Below are positions 1-6,840 of a stretch of DNA of 15,799 bases, piece by piece. This DNA is from an uncultured Clostridia bacterium. GTDB lineage: Bacteria > Bacillota_I > Bacilli_A > RF39 > UBA660. The stretch is from assembly GCA_947304495.1 (NCBI GenBank), contig CAMZBG010000028.1, forward strand, positions 1-15,799, in the 5' to 3' direction. Every line of letters begins with the position of its first letter. Position 1 is the first letter of the stretch. Below the pieces are notes generated by a model, which saw only the letters and a list, made by a program, of their open reading frames with translations, did not search any database and was not told where the DNA came from. The position numbers and the translations under genes are program-made.

Positions 1-137
1 CTTTCAAGAATATTATACCACAATTTCATTAATTATTTTGCTCGCAATATTACTATTTTACGAGCTTGTTATTTTTGAAAATCTTTCAGTTTTCTATATT
101 AGTTATGACCTATTCCCTATGGTAGGCTTAGATATTA

Positions 138-180
138 AAAATCTCCTTTTTTAGACTTTTATAGCCCAAAAAGAGATTTT
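138..180 (-). terminator. Hairpin downstream of the HIT gene, possible terminator
   Basis: AAAATCTC-c-TTTTT (138-151) pairs with AAAAAGAGATTTT (168-180) across a 16-nt loop. Read on the minus strand it follows the HIT gene stop by about 40 nt and runs into a short T-rich stretch. The stem is almost all A-T, so it is only a moderate candidate. The rest of 1-219 shows no gene; it holds a weak GCTCG/CGAGC inverted repeat (40-44 and 61-65) of no evident role. Confidence 0.4.
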
Positions 181-219
181 ATTTATTTTTAATAATATAT
201 AATGTCATATATGTTGTTT

Positions 220-654
220 TTATTTATAATTAAATTCTTCTTTCATCATTTGATAAATTTTACTTCTTTCTTCCTTTGTAAATATATCTTTTTGACTTTT
301 AAATTTGCTTAAAGACCATTTCCAAAAATTATATCCAAAATGTTTATCTTTATAAATTTTATTAAATATTTTTAATTCATTTTTATATCTAGGTATAAAA
401 TGAAAATGTACATGTGGCTTTTCATTATCCCTATAAGCATTATTCATTAAACAAGCAAAGTTAAACATAGTAGCATTAAATAGTTTTTTGCATACTCTTT
501 CTAATTCTTTTTCTAATTTTCCCAATTCTTTCCAATCTTCATCAGTTAATTCACTTAAGCGTTCTTTATCACAAGATATAATACAGTCACCAACAAATTC
601 TTGGCACCAATCTACAAATACAATAGTCCAATTATTACCTTCATATATATTCAT
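220..654 (-). CDS. HIT-family nucleotide hydrolase/transferase
   Basis: A 144-residue protein of the histidine triad superfamily, whose members hydrolyse or transfer nucleotidyl groups from substrates such as diadenosine polyphosphates or AMP conjugates in the cytosol. The triad is explicit: PHVHFHFIPRY places H81, H83 and H85 in the HxHxHxx pattern, H83 being the expected nucleophile. NN at 71-72 upstream matches the usual conserved Asn region. Length is normal for a one-domain HIT protein; there is no signal peptide or membrane segment. The ATG at 654 has a good ribosome site (GAGG, 6 nt spacing). That site lies inside a short copy of the rlmD 3' end whose reading frame stops 3 nt before this ATG. 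It is the last gene of a small set behind rlmD. The true substrate cannot be told from sequence. Confidence 0.85.
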   Translation of the reverse strand: MNIYEGNNWTIVFVDWCQEFVGDCIISCDKERLSELTDEDWKELGKLEKELERVCKKLFNATMFNFACLMNNAYRDNEKPHVHFHFIPRYKNELKIFNKIYKDKHFGYNFWKWSLSKFKSQKDIFTKEERSKIYQMMKEEFNYK

Positions 655-668
655 ATCCTACCTCTTTT

Positions 669-693
669 CTAAAACTGTGATGGACTCGCAATG
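669..693 (-). repeat. Copy 1 of the rlmD 3'-end repeat (att-like scar)
   Basis: These 25 nt match the last conserved stretch of rlmD (1736-1760) at 23 of 25 positions. On the minus strand they begin CATTGCGAGTCC and, in the rlmD frame, read HCESITVLEKR then TAG. The ATG of the HIT gene follows, exactly 39 nt from the start of CATTGC. Upstream the resemblance fades, although GAGATGTC, starting 26 nt before CATTGC, corresponds to GATATGTTC in copy 2. No methyltransferase body is attached, so this is an isolated fragment. Confidence 0.8.
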
Positions 694-752
694 GCTAGAC
701 CGTGGGTTTTTGACATCTCACTTTTTGTATGTTCATGGGTCTTTGCATTCCT

Positions 753-788
753 AAAACCAATAGTTTATCAACCTTGTCTATTGGTTTT
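753..788 (-). terminator. 11-bp inverted repeat after the 68-residue gene
   Basis: AAAACCAATAG (753-763) and CTATTGGTTTT (778-788) form a perfect 11-bp stem with a 14-nt loop. It starts about 10 nt past the stop of the small gene at 799 and the minus-strand 3' arm ends in TTTT, so it could terminate transcription weakly. It also takes the same place, between a gene and the next rlmD-tail copy, as the hairpin at 1057-1107. Confidence 0.5.
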
Positions 789-798
789 TGACATGCCA

Positions 799-1005
799 TT
801 ATTTCTTTTTAATAATCCATACCCATTTTTCTTTTAAAGATAGTTTTTTAAATTCATAACCATAATTTGGTAATTCTTTTTTGAATGATAAAAATGCATG
901 ATCAAATGGAAATCCAGTTATTTTAGCAACTTCATCAAAGGATAGTTTGTATTCTTCTTTATTGTTATCTTTTACATATCTCCATAATGGTTCATACTTA
1001 CTCAT
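799..1005 (-). CDS. Small hypothetical protein (DUF7662-like), 68 residues
   Basis: A compact charged 68-residue protein beginning MSKYEPLWRYVKDN. The pattern KYEPLWxYVKDNN, then LSFDEVAKITGFPFDH, then a basic aromatic C-terminus (KWVWIIKKK) resembles the small DUF7662-type proteins of Bacillota, in which KY-PLWxYL and LxFxEIxxIxGFxLP are conserved. That match is from memory and untested. No signal peptide or membrane segment is present; the function is unknown. The ATG at 1005 has a good ribosome site (AAAGGAG, about 8 nt spacing), which lies inside a copy of the rlmD 3' end whose frame stops 3 nt before the ATG. Inverted repeats lie on both sides. It is short, but the strong ribosome site and family-like sequence support a real gene. 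Confidence 0.7.
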   Translation of the reverse strand: MSKYEPLWRYVKDNNKEEYKLSFDEVAKITGFPFDHAFLSFKKELPNYGYEFKKLSLKEKWVWIIKKK

Positions 1006-1019
1006 ATATTATCTCCTTT

Positions 1020-1044
1020 CAAGTACCGTGATTGATTCGCAATG
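1020..1044 (-). repeat. Copy 2 of the rlmD 3'-end repeat (att-like scar)
   Basis: On the minus strand this reads CATTGCGAATCAATCACGG and continues, coding HCESITVLERR then TAA. It matches the rlmD copy at 19 of 25 positions and copy 1 at 19 of 25; most differences fall at third codon positions, so the peptide is conserved better than the DNA. GATATGTTC starts 26 nt upstream, as the DMF codons precede HCES in rlmD, but with 17 nt between them rather than 12, which breaks the frame. The downstream ATG is 39 nt from CATTGC, identical to copy 1. Confidence 0.8.
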
Positions 1045-1056
1045 CCCTGTACTGGG

Positions 1057-1107
1057 GCGAAGAACATATCACCTAACCTAGTACTAGGTTAAATTAATAT
1101 GTTTCGC
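1057..1107. repeat. Large imperfect hairpin with an 18-bp palindromic centre
   Basis: The centre TAACCTAGTACTAGGTTA (1074-1091) is a perfect palindrome. Outer arms GCGA (57-60 of this thousand) with TCGC (1104-1107), and AACATAT (1063-1069) with ATATGTT (1097-1103), extend the structure with small bulges. It sits between the stop of the 1118-1705 gene and copy 2 of the rlmD-tail repeat; part of the left arm is the GATATGTTC stretch shared with rlmD. No T-tract follows on the minus strand, so a simple intrinsic terminator is less likely than a recombination or protein-binding structure. Confidence 0.6.
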
Positions 1108-1117
1108 AGAACCACTT

Positions 1118-1705
1118 CTATTTAAGGCTTGTTAAGTCATAATTATAACCATCATAGGTAATAGCAGTTAAATCATATGTATAATCAACTGGAGGTGCTT
1201 CTGATGGCGAAGTTTCGGAAACGATTAATTTATTACCATCAATTCTTATTCTCCAAAGAGTTTGCCTTTTTTGTCCCTTATATACATCTACTAAATAACC
1301 ATTTAAATATAACTTAGTAACACCATTAAAACTAACATATGTACCTTTTGCATCATAAAAAGGTTCAAATACATGATATAGCACATATTCTTTATTATTA
1401 ATTGATATATTTCTAATTTTAACATTACTTTCGTTACTAATTCCTTGATCATCACACAAATCATAAACTTCTAAATCTGTCTTGTTTGCCATATCTAATT
1501 CACAGATTTTATCATTTGAATTATTCTCTTCTTTACTTTCCAATATACATTTTTCACATATTGGACACTTACACTCTTTTTTGGTAGTTTTTTGTATGTT
1601 TAACATTTTATCATAACAAATAAATACTAATGCAATTATTAATACTATGCTTAATATAATTATAGTAATATTTTTACCTTTTTCATTTTTTTCTATATTA
1701 TTCAT
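1118..1705 (-). CDS. Membrane-anchored protein with a Cys cluster, unknown function
   Basis: I do not recognise this 195-residue protein. It has a charged N-terminus, one membrane segment (about 12-31) and an expected extracellular remainder. Just after the membrane comes ECKCPICEKC, four cysteines in a CxCxxCxxC arrangement (45, 47, 50, 53), with two more cysteines at about 68 and 84. That could be a metal knuckle or disulfide cluster. The C-terminal half is a beta-rich stretch with many aromatic residues. I chose the second ATG (1705) because AGGAG is 7 nt from it and only about 1 nt from the ATG at 1711. It overlaps the end of rlmD by 8 nt, so translation is probably coupled, and it is the last gene before the rlmD-tail scars. 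Confidence 0.7.
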   Translation of the reverse strand: MNNIEKNEKGKNITIIILSIVLIIALVFICYDKMLNIQKTTKKECKCPICEKCILESKEENNSNDKICELDMANKTDLEVYDLCDDQGISNESNVKIRNISINNKEYVLYHVFEPFYDAKGTYVSFNGVTKLYLNGYLVDVYKGQKRQTLWRIRIDGNKLIVSETSPSEAPPVDYTYDLTAITYDGYNYDLTSLK

Positions 1706-2921
1706 TTTCATTCTCCTTTTTAGTCTTCTTTTTATCTAAAACTGCGATGGATTCGCAATGTTGTGTCATTGGGAACATATCTAAGCCCTTTATATCTATA
1801 ATACTATAAGCACTTTGTAAATCGTTTAGATCCCTTGCCAGTGTCATCGGGTCACATGATACATAGATTATTTTTTTTGCTTTAAAATTCAATATCGTTT
1901 TTTTTGTTACAGAATCAAGACCAGCTCTAGGAGGATCGACAATAATTGTATCTATCCTGTCTGTTACTTTCGTTATATTTTTAGATACATCTCCAAACAT
2001 ATAATAAATATTATCCCTTTTATTAATTTTAGCATTTGTTACAGCATTTAATATAGCATTTTTAATTATCTCTATACCAAACACTTTACCAGCACGTTTT
2101 TTAGCATTAATACCTAAAGTACCAACTCCACAATATAAGTCCAAAATAGTTTCATTTTCTCCAATCTCTTCCAATATTAAATCAAATAATTTTGAACATA
2201 TATTTCTATTAACTTGAAAAAATGAATCATAAGATACTTGAAAATACATATTATTAATACATTCTACAAAAGAGGATTCTCCAAAAACAGTATTGCCATT
2301 CAAAACAACCCCTACTATTTTATGTTTACTAATCAAATAATCATAATCTATTTCCAACTTATCTTTAGATTTTATATATATTAGTAACTCTTCATTATAG
2401 TTAGATCTAATCGTAACTTCTCCGATTTTTATATTTAATCTTTTTATATCTTTTATAAACCTATTAATAGCATCTTCAGCTAGTAAACAATTATCTATTT
2501 CTACTAAAGAATGTGTATTATTCTTATAATAACCATACTTATTGTTTTCGACCTTCAAAGTTATTTTATTACGATAGTTTAACACCTTTTCACTTTTAAT
2601 AATATCTATATCTTTTTCAATATGAACATATTTATATAGAATTGATTCTAGCTTTTCTTTTTTATAACTAATAGTATCTTCATAAGTCATATGCATTAAC
2701 TCACATCCGCCACAAAGACCAAAATAAGGACATGTTCCCTCTATTCTTTTACCACTTTTAGCTATAAACTCTATTACTTCTCCTTCATTATACTTTTTAG
2801 CTTCTTTAACTATTTTTATATTAACTTTTTCTCCCGGAAGAGTATTAGGAACAAAAGTAATCTTCCCATTTATATATGCAATACCCCGCCCCTTATTATC
2901 TAATTTCTCAATATTATACAT
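1698..2921 (-). CDS. rlmD: 23S rRNA (uracil-C5)-methyltransferase RlmD/RlmCD family
   Basis: A 407-residue SAM-dependent enzyme that makes 5-methyluridine in 23S rRNA (U1939; in Gram-positives the family enzyme can also modify U747). An N-terminal TRAM domain (about 1-52) is followed by Fe-S ligands C64, C70, C73 (CPYFGLCGGC) and C145. Next come the SAM-binding motif LDLYCGVGTLG (260-270), DPPRAG (329-334), the nucleophile C356 in VSCDPMTLARDL, and the catalytic E390 in HCES. All key residues are present, so it should be active. The ATG has AAGGA 6 nt upstream and overlaps the ymfH end by 8 nt. The C-terminal tail after HCESIAVLDK is lysine- and glutamate-rich. The stretch coding this end is duplicated twice downstream, which suggests use as an integration target. 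Confidence 0.95.
   Translation of the reverse strand: MYNIEKLDNKGRGIAYINGKITFVPNTLPGEKVNIKIVKEAKKYNEGEVIEFIAKSGKRIEGTCPYFGLCGGCELMHMTYEDTISYKKEKLESILYKYVHIEKDIDIIKSEKVLNYRNKITLKVENNKYGYYKNNTHSLVEIDNCLLAEDAINRFIKDIKRLNIKIGEVTIRSNYNEELLIYIKSKDKLEIDYDYLISKHKIVGVVLNGNTVFGESSFVECINNMYFQVSYDSFFQVNRNICSKLFDLILEEIGENETILDLYCGVGTLGINAKKRAGKVFGIEIIKNAILNAVTNAKINKRDNIYYMFGDVSKNITKVTDRIDTIIVDPPRAGLDSVTKKTILNFKAKKIIYVSCDPMTLARDLNDLQSAYSIIDIKGLDMFPMTQHCESIAVLDKKKTKKENENE
1736..1760 (-). repeat. Resident copy of the rlmD 3'-end repeat (putative attachment core)
   Basis: This is the segment inside rlmD coding HCESIAVL (residues 388-395), including the catalytic Glu. It is the parent-like sequence for the two isolated copies at 669-693 and 1020-1044. 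Known from memory: several streptococcal mobile elements integrate at the 3' end of the rum (RNA uracil methyltransferase) gene, at the equivalent codons. Whether this copy is a functional site here is inference. Confidence 0.65.
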
Positions 2922-4164
2922 TTTCTTCCTTCTTTATCCTTCTGACTGACAAATAATTAGTAAAATCAATCTTTTCAATATATTTTTTCATCTCATCTAA
3001 ATTAAGTTTCTTAATATCTTCTAAGTCATCTAAATAATCCAAATCAAAAGACAAATAGTTATACAACCAAGCATCATTTTGAGCACCATTTCGTTCTTGT
3101 CTATTAATATAAGTTATAATTAGATTATTCTTTAATAAATTAAAAGTTTCTTCATCATATTCAATATTTCTTAATGTATCTAATACCATGTTTTGAGCTT
3201 TATCAAAATCACTTGTATAAATCCTAACGCTAAAACTTGCGAACTTGTTTTTCCAATGTAAGTCTGTTCTAGTATCAATAGCATAGATTGTATGATTATT
3301 ATTTCTTAAATTCTTAAACAGCTTAGAATCTGTCCCAAAACTGCTTTTTTCTAAAAAGTAAAAATAATTCTCTAACATATAGGCTTCCCAATTACTATAT
3401 CCTTCTAAACTTATTTTAAATATTAGCCATAAATATTCATTCTCTTTTGGATTAATAATGGTTAATTCTCTTTCTTTAATCCTAATCGGTTCCAAGTACT
3501 CATTCGTCTGTATGTCACCATTATTACCATCATACTCTTCGTTTATTAATTGTAACAATTCATTTGCATCGTATTTACTAACAATAGATAATATCTGATT
3601 ATTAGTACCATAAAACTCTTTATGAAATTCTTTTAAATCATCTATTGTTAAGTCCTCTATTGTCTCTATATCGCCAAGAATTATATCTCCCGGAAAAGTA
3701 TCATAATAAACGTTATCCACCATTTTACTTTCTTGACGATGAACATTATCAAGATTACTTTTTATTTCTTCTATAATCGGTTTTTTTATATCTTCAATAT
3801 CAACATCAGTGAAATTAGGTTTATTAACTAATCTTATCAGTCTTATTAAAGCATCCTTAAAATCATGCACCGTAGAAAAATAAAACTCCGTTCTATCTTG
3901 AAAAGTTAAACCATTAAAAGCCATACTTTCTCCCCAAAAGTATTCTCCCAGGTTCCCATAAATACTTTTTTCAATTAAATAGTGTTCCAAAAAATGAGCA
4001 ATCCCCTGTTTTATTTCTTTCTTTTCACCATTTTTGCCAATGTAACTAATATTATGTCCACCAGCTCTAATAACTATTTTTGCTCCACATCTATTCTTTT
4101 TTTTGTTCTCAACTATATAAACTCTTAAGCCATTTTCTAATACTTTATTATACGTTTTCTTCAT
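2914..4164 (-). CDS. ymfH: M16-family metallopeptidase, YmfH-like (catalytic member)
   Basis: A 416-residue M16 zinc peptidase. The inverted zinc motif HFLEH is at 57-61 (H57, E60, H61), and the distal zinc ligand is probably E133 in PIIEEIKSN. An RxE/YFST segment at about 91-98 and the two-domain M16 layout are normal for the family (about 420-430 residues). It pairs with the upstream gene, which lacks the zinc motif, as YmfF and YmfH do in Bacillus. There the pair is linked to 5-aminopentanol modification of elongation factor P and to swarming; that role comes from known biology, not from this sequence. The ATG at 4164 has GGAGG about 9 nt upstream and overlaps the ymfF end by 17 nt. No signal peptide is visible, so it is cytosolic. 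Confidence 0.88.
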   Translation of the reverse strand: MKKTYNKVLENGLRVYIVENKKKNRCGAKIVIRAGGHNISYIGKNGEKKEIKQGIAHFLEHYLIEKSIYGNLGEYFWGESMAFNGLTFQDRTEFYFSTVHDFKDALIRLIRLVNKPNFTDVDIEDIKKPIIEEIKSNLDNVHRQESKMVDNVYYDTFPGDIILGDIETIEDLTIDDLKEFHKEFYGTNNQILSIVSKYDANELLQLINEEYDGNNGDIQTNEYLEPIRIKERELTIINPKENEYLWLIFKISLEGYSNWEAYMLENYFYFLEKSSFGTDSKLFKNLRNNNHTIYAIDTRTDLHWKNKFASFSVRIYTSDFDKAQNMVLDTLRNIEYDEETFNLLKNNLIITYINRQERNGAQNDAWLYNYLSFDLDYLDDLEDIKKLNLDEMKKYIEKIDFTNYLSVRRIKKEENV

Positions 4165-5416
4165 TATGGCCGCCCTCCAAAAATAAGTTATTACTTAGTT
4201 TAAACCTATCTAAAAACTCTTTCATCTGTTCATAACTAATCTTTTCCATCTTTTTCATAAGACTGCTAACATCCAAATCCATTTTTAACATTTTGTTCAT
4301 ACGACATGACACTTTATGATAATCAAAATCTTCTTCATCTAACAAATCATACTTTAAGGCTTGCATCAAATTTTTCTTACATCTATCAAATACCTCTTCA
4401 TCCCTTATAGAATAAATAGTATCTTGTATCAATTTAGTTATTAAATCTTTATCCTTCTTATCCATTAACACTCTTATATATAACAATCCCCAATAACTAT
4501 AATGCTCAACAAGAGTTTCATATACTAAATTATGCTTAAGTCTTAAAGTAGAAATTATCAAAGCATTTTCAGAACTATTTAAGAAAAAGTATAACATTCT
4601 TAAAGAATCACTATCTTTTTCATTCATTCCTTCTACTTGATATATCTGATAAATAACAGATTGATTATACTCAGTTCTTATAGTTTTTTCTCGATAACTA
4701 TTAAAAGGTATTAACCAGTTTATATCAACATCTAAATTAAACTCATATTCTTTTTGTTTAAAATACTTATTAAACAATCTTAATATTTTATCTTTATCAT
4801 CTATAGCACCAAAAATAAAACTAATAAACTTATTATTTTTTATAGTTTTCTCATAATACTCATAAACATTTTCTTGTGTAGTAGCTTTCAATAGTTCAAT
4901 TCTATCTTTTTTATGAACAAAATACTTGCTATCTGGATCAAAGAGATTGTCTATTTCTTCATCAGCAACATCATAAATCGTATTAGCTTCCTGAATAAGC
5001 CTATTCATCAAAATATCTTTAAACCAATCAAAATTTTTCTTATTAAACTTTCGCCCAGTAACATCTGGATTATATAACACTTCATATAATAGTTTAAATG
5101 CATTTTCTATATCATAATCCTCTATCAATCCCTCTTTAGGAAACGAATAATGTACTTCAATAAAAAAGCGATTTTTATACTTTACAATACCATATTTATA
5201 ATAGATAATTAAATTCTTATTAATCTCTTTAATGAATAAATCAATCTCATTATACTTTTTAGAAGAAGACCCCATAATATTTTTCATAATTGAATACTTA
5301 TATCTATCTAAAAACCTACCATCTTTTTCAACCGGATAAAACAATTGAATTCTTATTTCTTTTACATCTGGTATATTAAATATATAGGGCTTAGTACTAG
5401 CCTTTATTTTCTTCAT
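4148..5416 (-). CDS. ymfF: M16-like protein lacking the zinc motif, YmfF-like partner
   Basis: A 422-residue M16-fold protein without HxxEH. In its place the N-terminal part has KYSIMKNIMGSSSKKYNEIDLF, the segment typical of YmfF-type non-catalytic partners. The pairing with a catalytic ymfH immediately downstream (17 nt overlap) is the usual gene order. I chose the ATG at 5416 rather than the TTG at 5428 because GGTGG lies about 5 nt before it and the protein then starts MKKIKASTKPYIF. It opens the operon ymfF-ymfH-rlmD and comes right after the terminator at 5449-5477. A promoter must lie in or near 5417-5450; TGTTATATT is a possible extended -10, but no convincing -35 is visible. Confidence 0.85.
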   Translation of the reverse strand: MKKIKASTKPYIFNIPDVKEIRIQLFYPVEKDGRFLDRYKYSIMKNIMGSSSKKYNEIDLFIKEINKNLIIYYKYGIVKYKNRFFIEVHYSFPKEGLIEDYDIENAFKLLYEVLYNPDVTGRKFNKKNFDWFKDILMNRLIQEANTIYDVADEEIDNLFDPDSKYFVHKKDRIELLKATTQENVYEYYEKTIKNNKFISFIFGAIDDKDKILRLFNKYFKQKEYEFNLDVDINWLIPFNSYREKTIRTEYNQSVIYQIYQVEGMNEKDSDSLRMLYFFLNSSENALIISTLRLKHNLVYETLVEHYSYWGLLYIRVLMDKKDKDLITKLIQDTIYSIRDEEVFDRCKKNLMQALKYDLLDEEDFDYHKVSCRMNKMLKMDLDVSSLMKKMEKISYEQMKEFLDRFKLSNNLFLEGGHNEENV

Positions 5417-5448
5417 AAAAACCACCAAATATAATATAACATAACATC

Positions 5449-5477
5449 AAAAAAATGACTAATAATATTAGTCATTT
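5449..5477 (-). terminator. Strong intrinsic terminator of the 5-TM protein gene
   Basis: AAATGACTAAT (5453-5463) and ATTAGTCATTT (5467-5477) form a perfect 11-bp stem with a 3-nt loop. On the minus strand it is followed directly by a run of seven T (5449-5455). The stem overlaps the stop codon of the gene ending at 5468. This cleanly separates that gene from the ymfF operon. Confidence 0.88.
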
Positions 5478-6805
5478 ACTATTTGATAATTCCTAAAACT
5501 TCCATTACTATCAGCTTTACCAGATACTTTATATACATCCGACTTAATAGCAATATCTCTAAAAGCTATAGTAAATCCTTTCTTATTCTTTATACCTTTT
5601 TGTTCCAAATAATCAATTATAATATTTGTTTTATCTTCAAAATTCTCTGCATCAGAATAGTTCCCTCTAACAATAATCTCATAATTAAAAGAATACTTAT
5701 TAAAAAATTCAACAGTATCTATACCAACATATTCTTGTAATTTTAATGCAGAACTATAATTGTATAAATTATCTAATTCTATTTCCTTTTCATAATTACT
5801 ATTATTATCACAATCCCCTATAAAATAGCACTTATTATCCGGATAGAATCCAACCTTTACAGATGTTGAACCTAAAGCATTATTTAACTCTGTTTGTAAT
5901 TCTTCTCTAAAAGGATTAATATAAGAATCATCTAAATAAGAATCTCTTACTATATATAATTTCTTATCTTCATCATAGAATAAAGACATAACCTCTAGAT
6001 TTATACTAGCATCACTATTACAACGCCTAATTGATAATCTTCTATGTGTTAAATCATCAATATAGTTTTTCTTTTTATCTTCACAAGTAAATCCATATCC
6101 ATATCTATTTTTTAATATTCTTTCAATATAATCCTTTTCCGATTCTGCTACAATTTCTTTACCATTTTTTCCTAAAAAAACAGTTTCTATAAAATCAGCC
6201 TTATTATTAGAGTAAAAATAATACGGAACACCCAATATTGCTGCAATTACAAGAACAAAGAATATCTTCCCTAAAGCCTTAACATCTTTATTAAATAATA
6301 GTTTTATTATAACAATAGATAAGACATATCCTACAAAAGCTACTGCAAAGAAGGCATAAGCATAATAGATGGTAGTATCAGAATTATTTCTATCTCTCAT
6401 TGCCAAGATAAAACATATTAAAGCACCTATCATCCCAGAAATCAAAATAGATGTTCCAAATTTAGAGTCTTCTTTATGAGTCTTTCCGCTAACTATTGAT
6501 CCAAGAATTGTATAAACAGGCAATCCAATAATCAACAATTTATCAATATTATTCATTCCATACAACAAAAAACCACAAACTATAAAACTTAAAAATATTA
6601 AAAATATAGTACCGCCAGCTTGTGTAGTAGCTTGATGTTCCTCTTCTTTTTTAGCCAAAGCTTGTAATCTTTCTTCTTTTTCTTTATTCAATTTATCATA
6701 ATACTCTTGTGGTATCTCTATCTTATTTTGATCGCTCTGTAAAGGCTGTTCTACATTTTCATCTTCCGCCTTTTTTAAATTAGGTAATTCAAAATCTTCA
6801 TTCAT
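5468..6805 (-). CDS. Five-TM membrane protein with large C-terminal domain, unknown
   Basis: I do not recognise this 445-residue protein. Residues 1-60 are charged and Gln/Glu-rich with a likely short helix (KLNKEKEERLQALAKKEEEH), presumably cytosolic. Five hydrophobic segments follow at about 65-85, 89-107, 117-136, 146-169 and 178-198. The remaining 245 residues should then be outside the cell if the N-terminus is inside. That domain has four cysteines (FTCEDKKK, IRRCNSD, NKCYFIGDC) that could pair. I chose the ATG at 6805, not the GTG at 6814: AGAGTGA is suitably spaced, and a consensus -10 at 6829-6834 leaves only a short leader. It is monocistronic, with its own promoter and strong terminator. 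It has no SipW-type signal, so it may be unrelated to the surface locus beside it. Confidence 0.75.
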   Translation of the reverse strand: MNEDFELPNLKKAEDENVEQPLQSDQNKIEIPQEYYDKLNKEKEERLQALAKKEEEHQATTQAGGTIFLIFLSFIVCGFLLYGMNNIDKLLIIGLPVYTILGSIVSGKTHKEDSKFGTSILISGMIGALICFILAMRDRNNSDTTIYYAYAFFAVAFVGYVLSIVIIKLLFNKDVKALGKIFFVLVIAAILGVPYYFYSNNKADFIETVFLGKNGKEIVAESEKDYIERILKNRYGYGFTCEDKKKNYIDDLTHRRLSIRRCNSDASINLEVMSLFYDEDKKLYIVRDSYLDDSYINPFREELQTELNNALGSTSVKVGFYPDNKCYFIGDCDNNSNYEKEIELDNLYNYSSALKLQEYVGIDTVEFFNKYSFNYEIIVRGNYSDAENFEDKTNIIIDYLEQKGIKNKKGFTIAFRDIAIKSDVYKVSGKADSNGSFRNYQIVND

Positions 6806-6828
6806 TACAATCACTCTATTCTAATACT

Positions 6829-6834
6829 ATTATA
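6829..6834 (-). promoter_or_regulatory. Extended -10 promoter for the 5-TM protein gene
   Basis: The minus strand reads TGTTATAATAG: a perfect TATAAT preceded by TG at the extended -10 position. No good -35 is present (CTGCAT is the nearest at about 17 nt). Transcription from about 6822 would give a leader of about 17 nt before the ATG at 6805. Confidence 0.5.
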
Positions 6835-6840
6835 ACACAA

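Noticed and set aside
40..51. A possible fourth copy of the rlmD-tail core (ATTGCGAG on the minus strand)
   Set aside because: Only eight bases match; the flanks do not code HCESI and no gene start follows at 39 nt.
488..754. Open frame on the plus strand
   Set aside because: It lies over the HIT gene and the scar on the opposite strand, has no ribosome site, and its residues reflect antisense AT-rich codons.
753..1107. CRISPR-like array
   Set aside because: The repeats are few, unevenly spaced, separated by genes and homologous to rlmD coding sequence; no cas genes are present.
5483..5740. Plus-strand open frame
   Set aside because: Antisense shadow of the 5-TM protein gene, rich in Ile, Tyr and Asn as expected from reversed AT-rich coding DNA.
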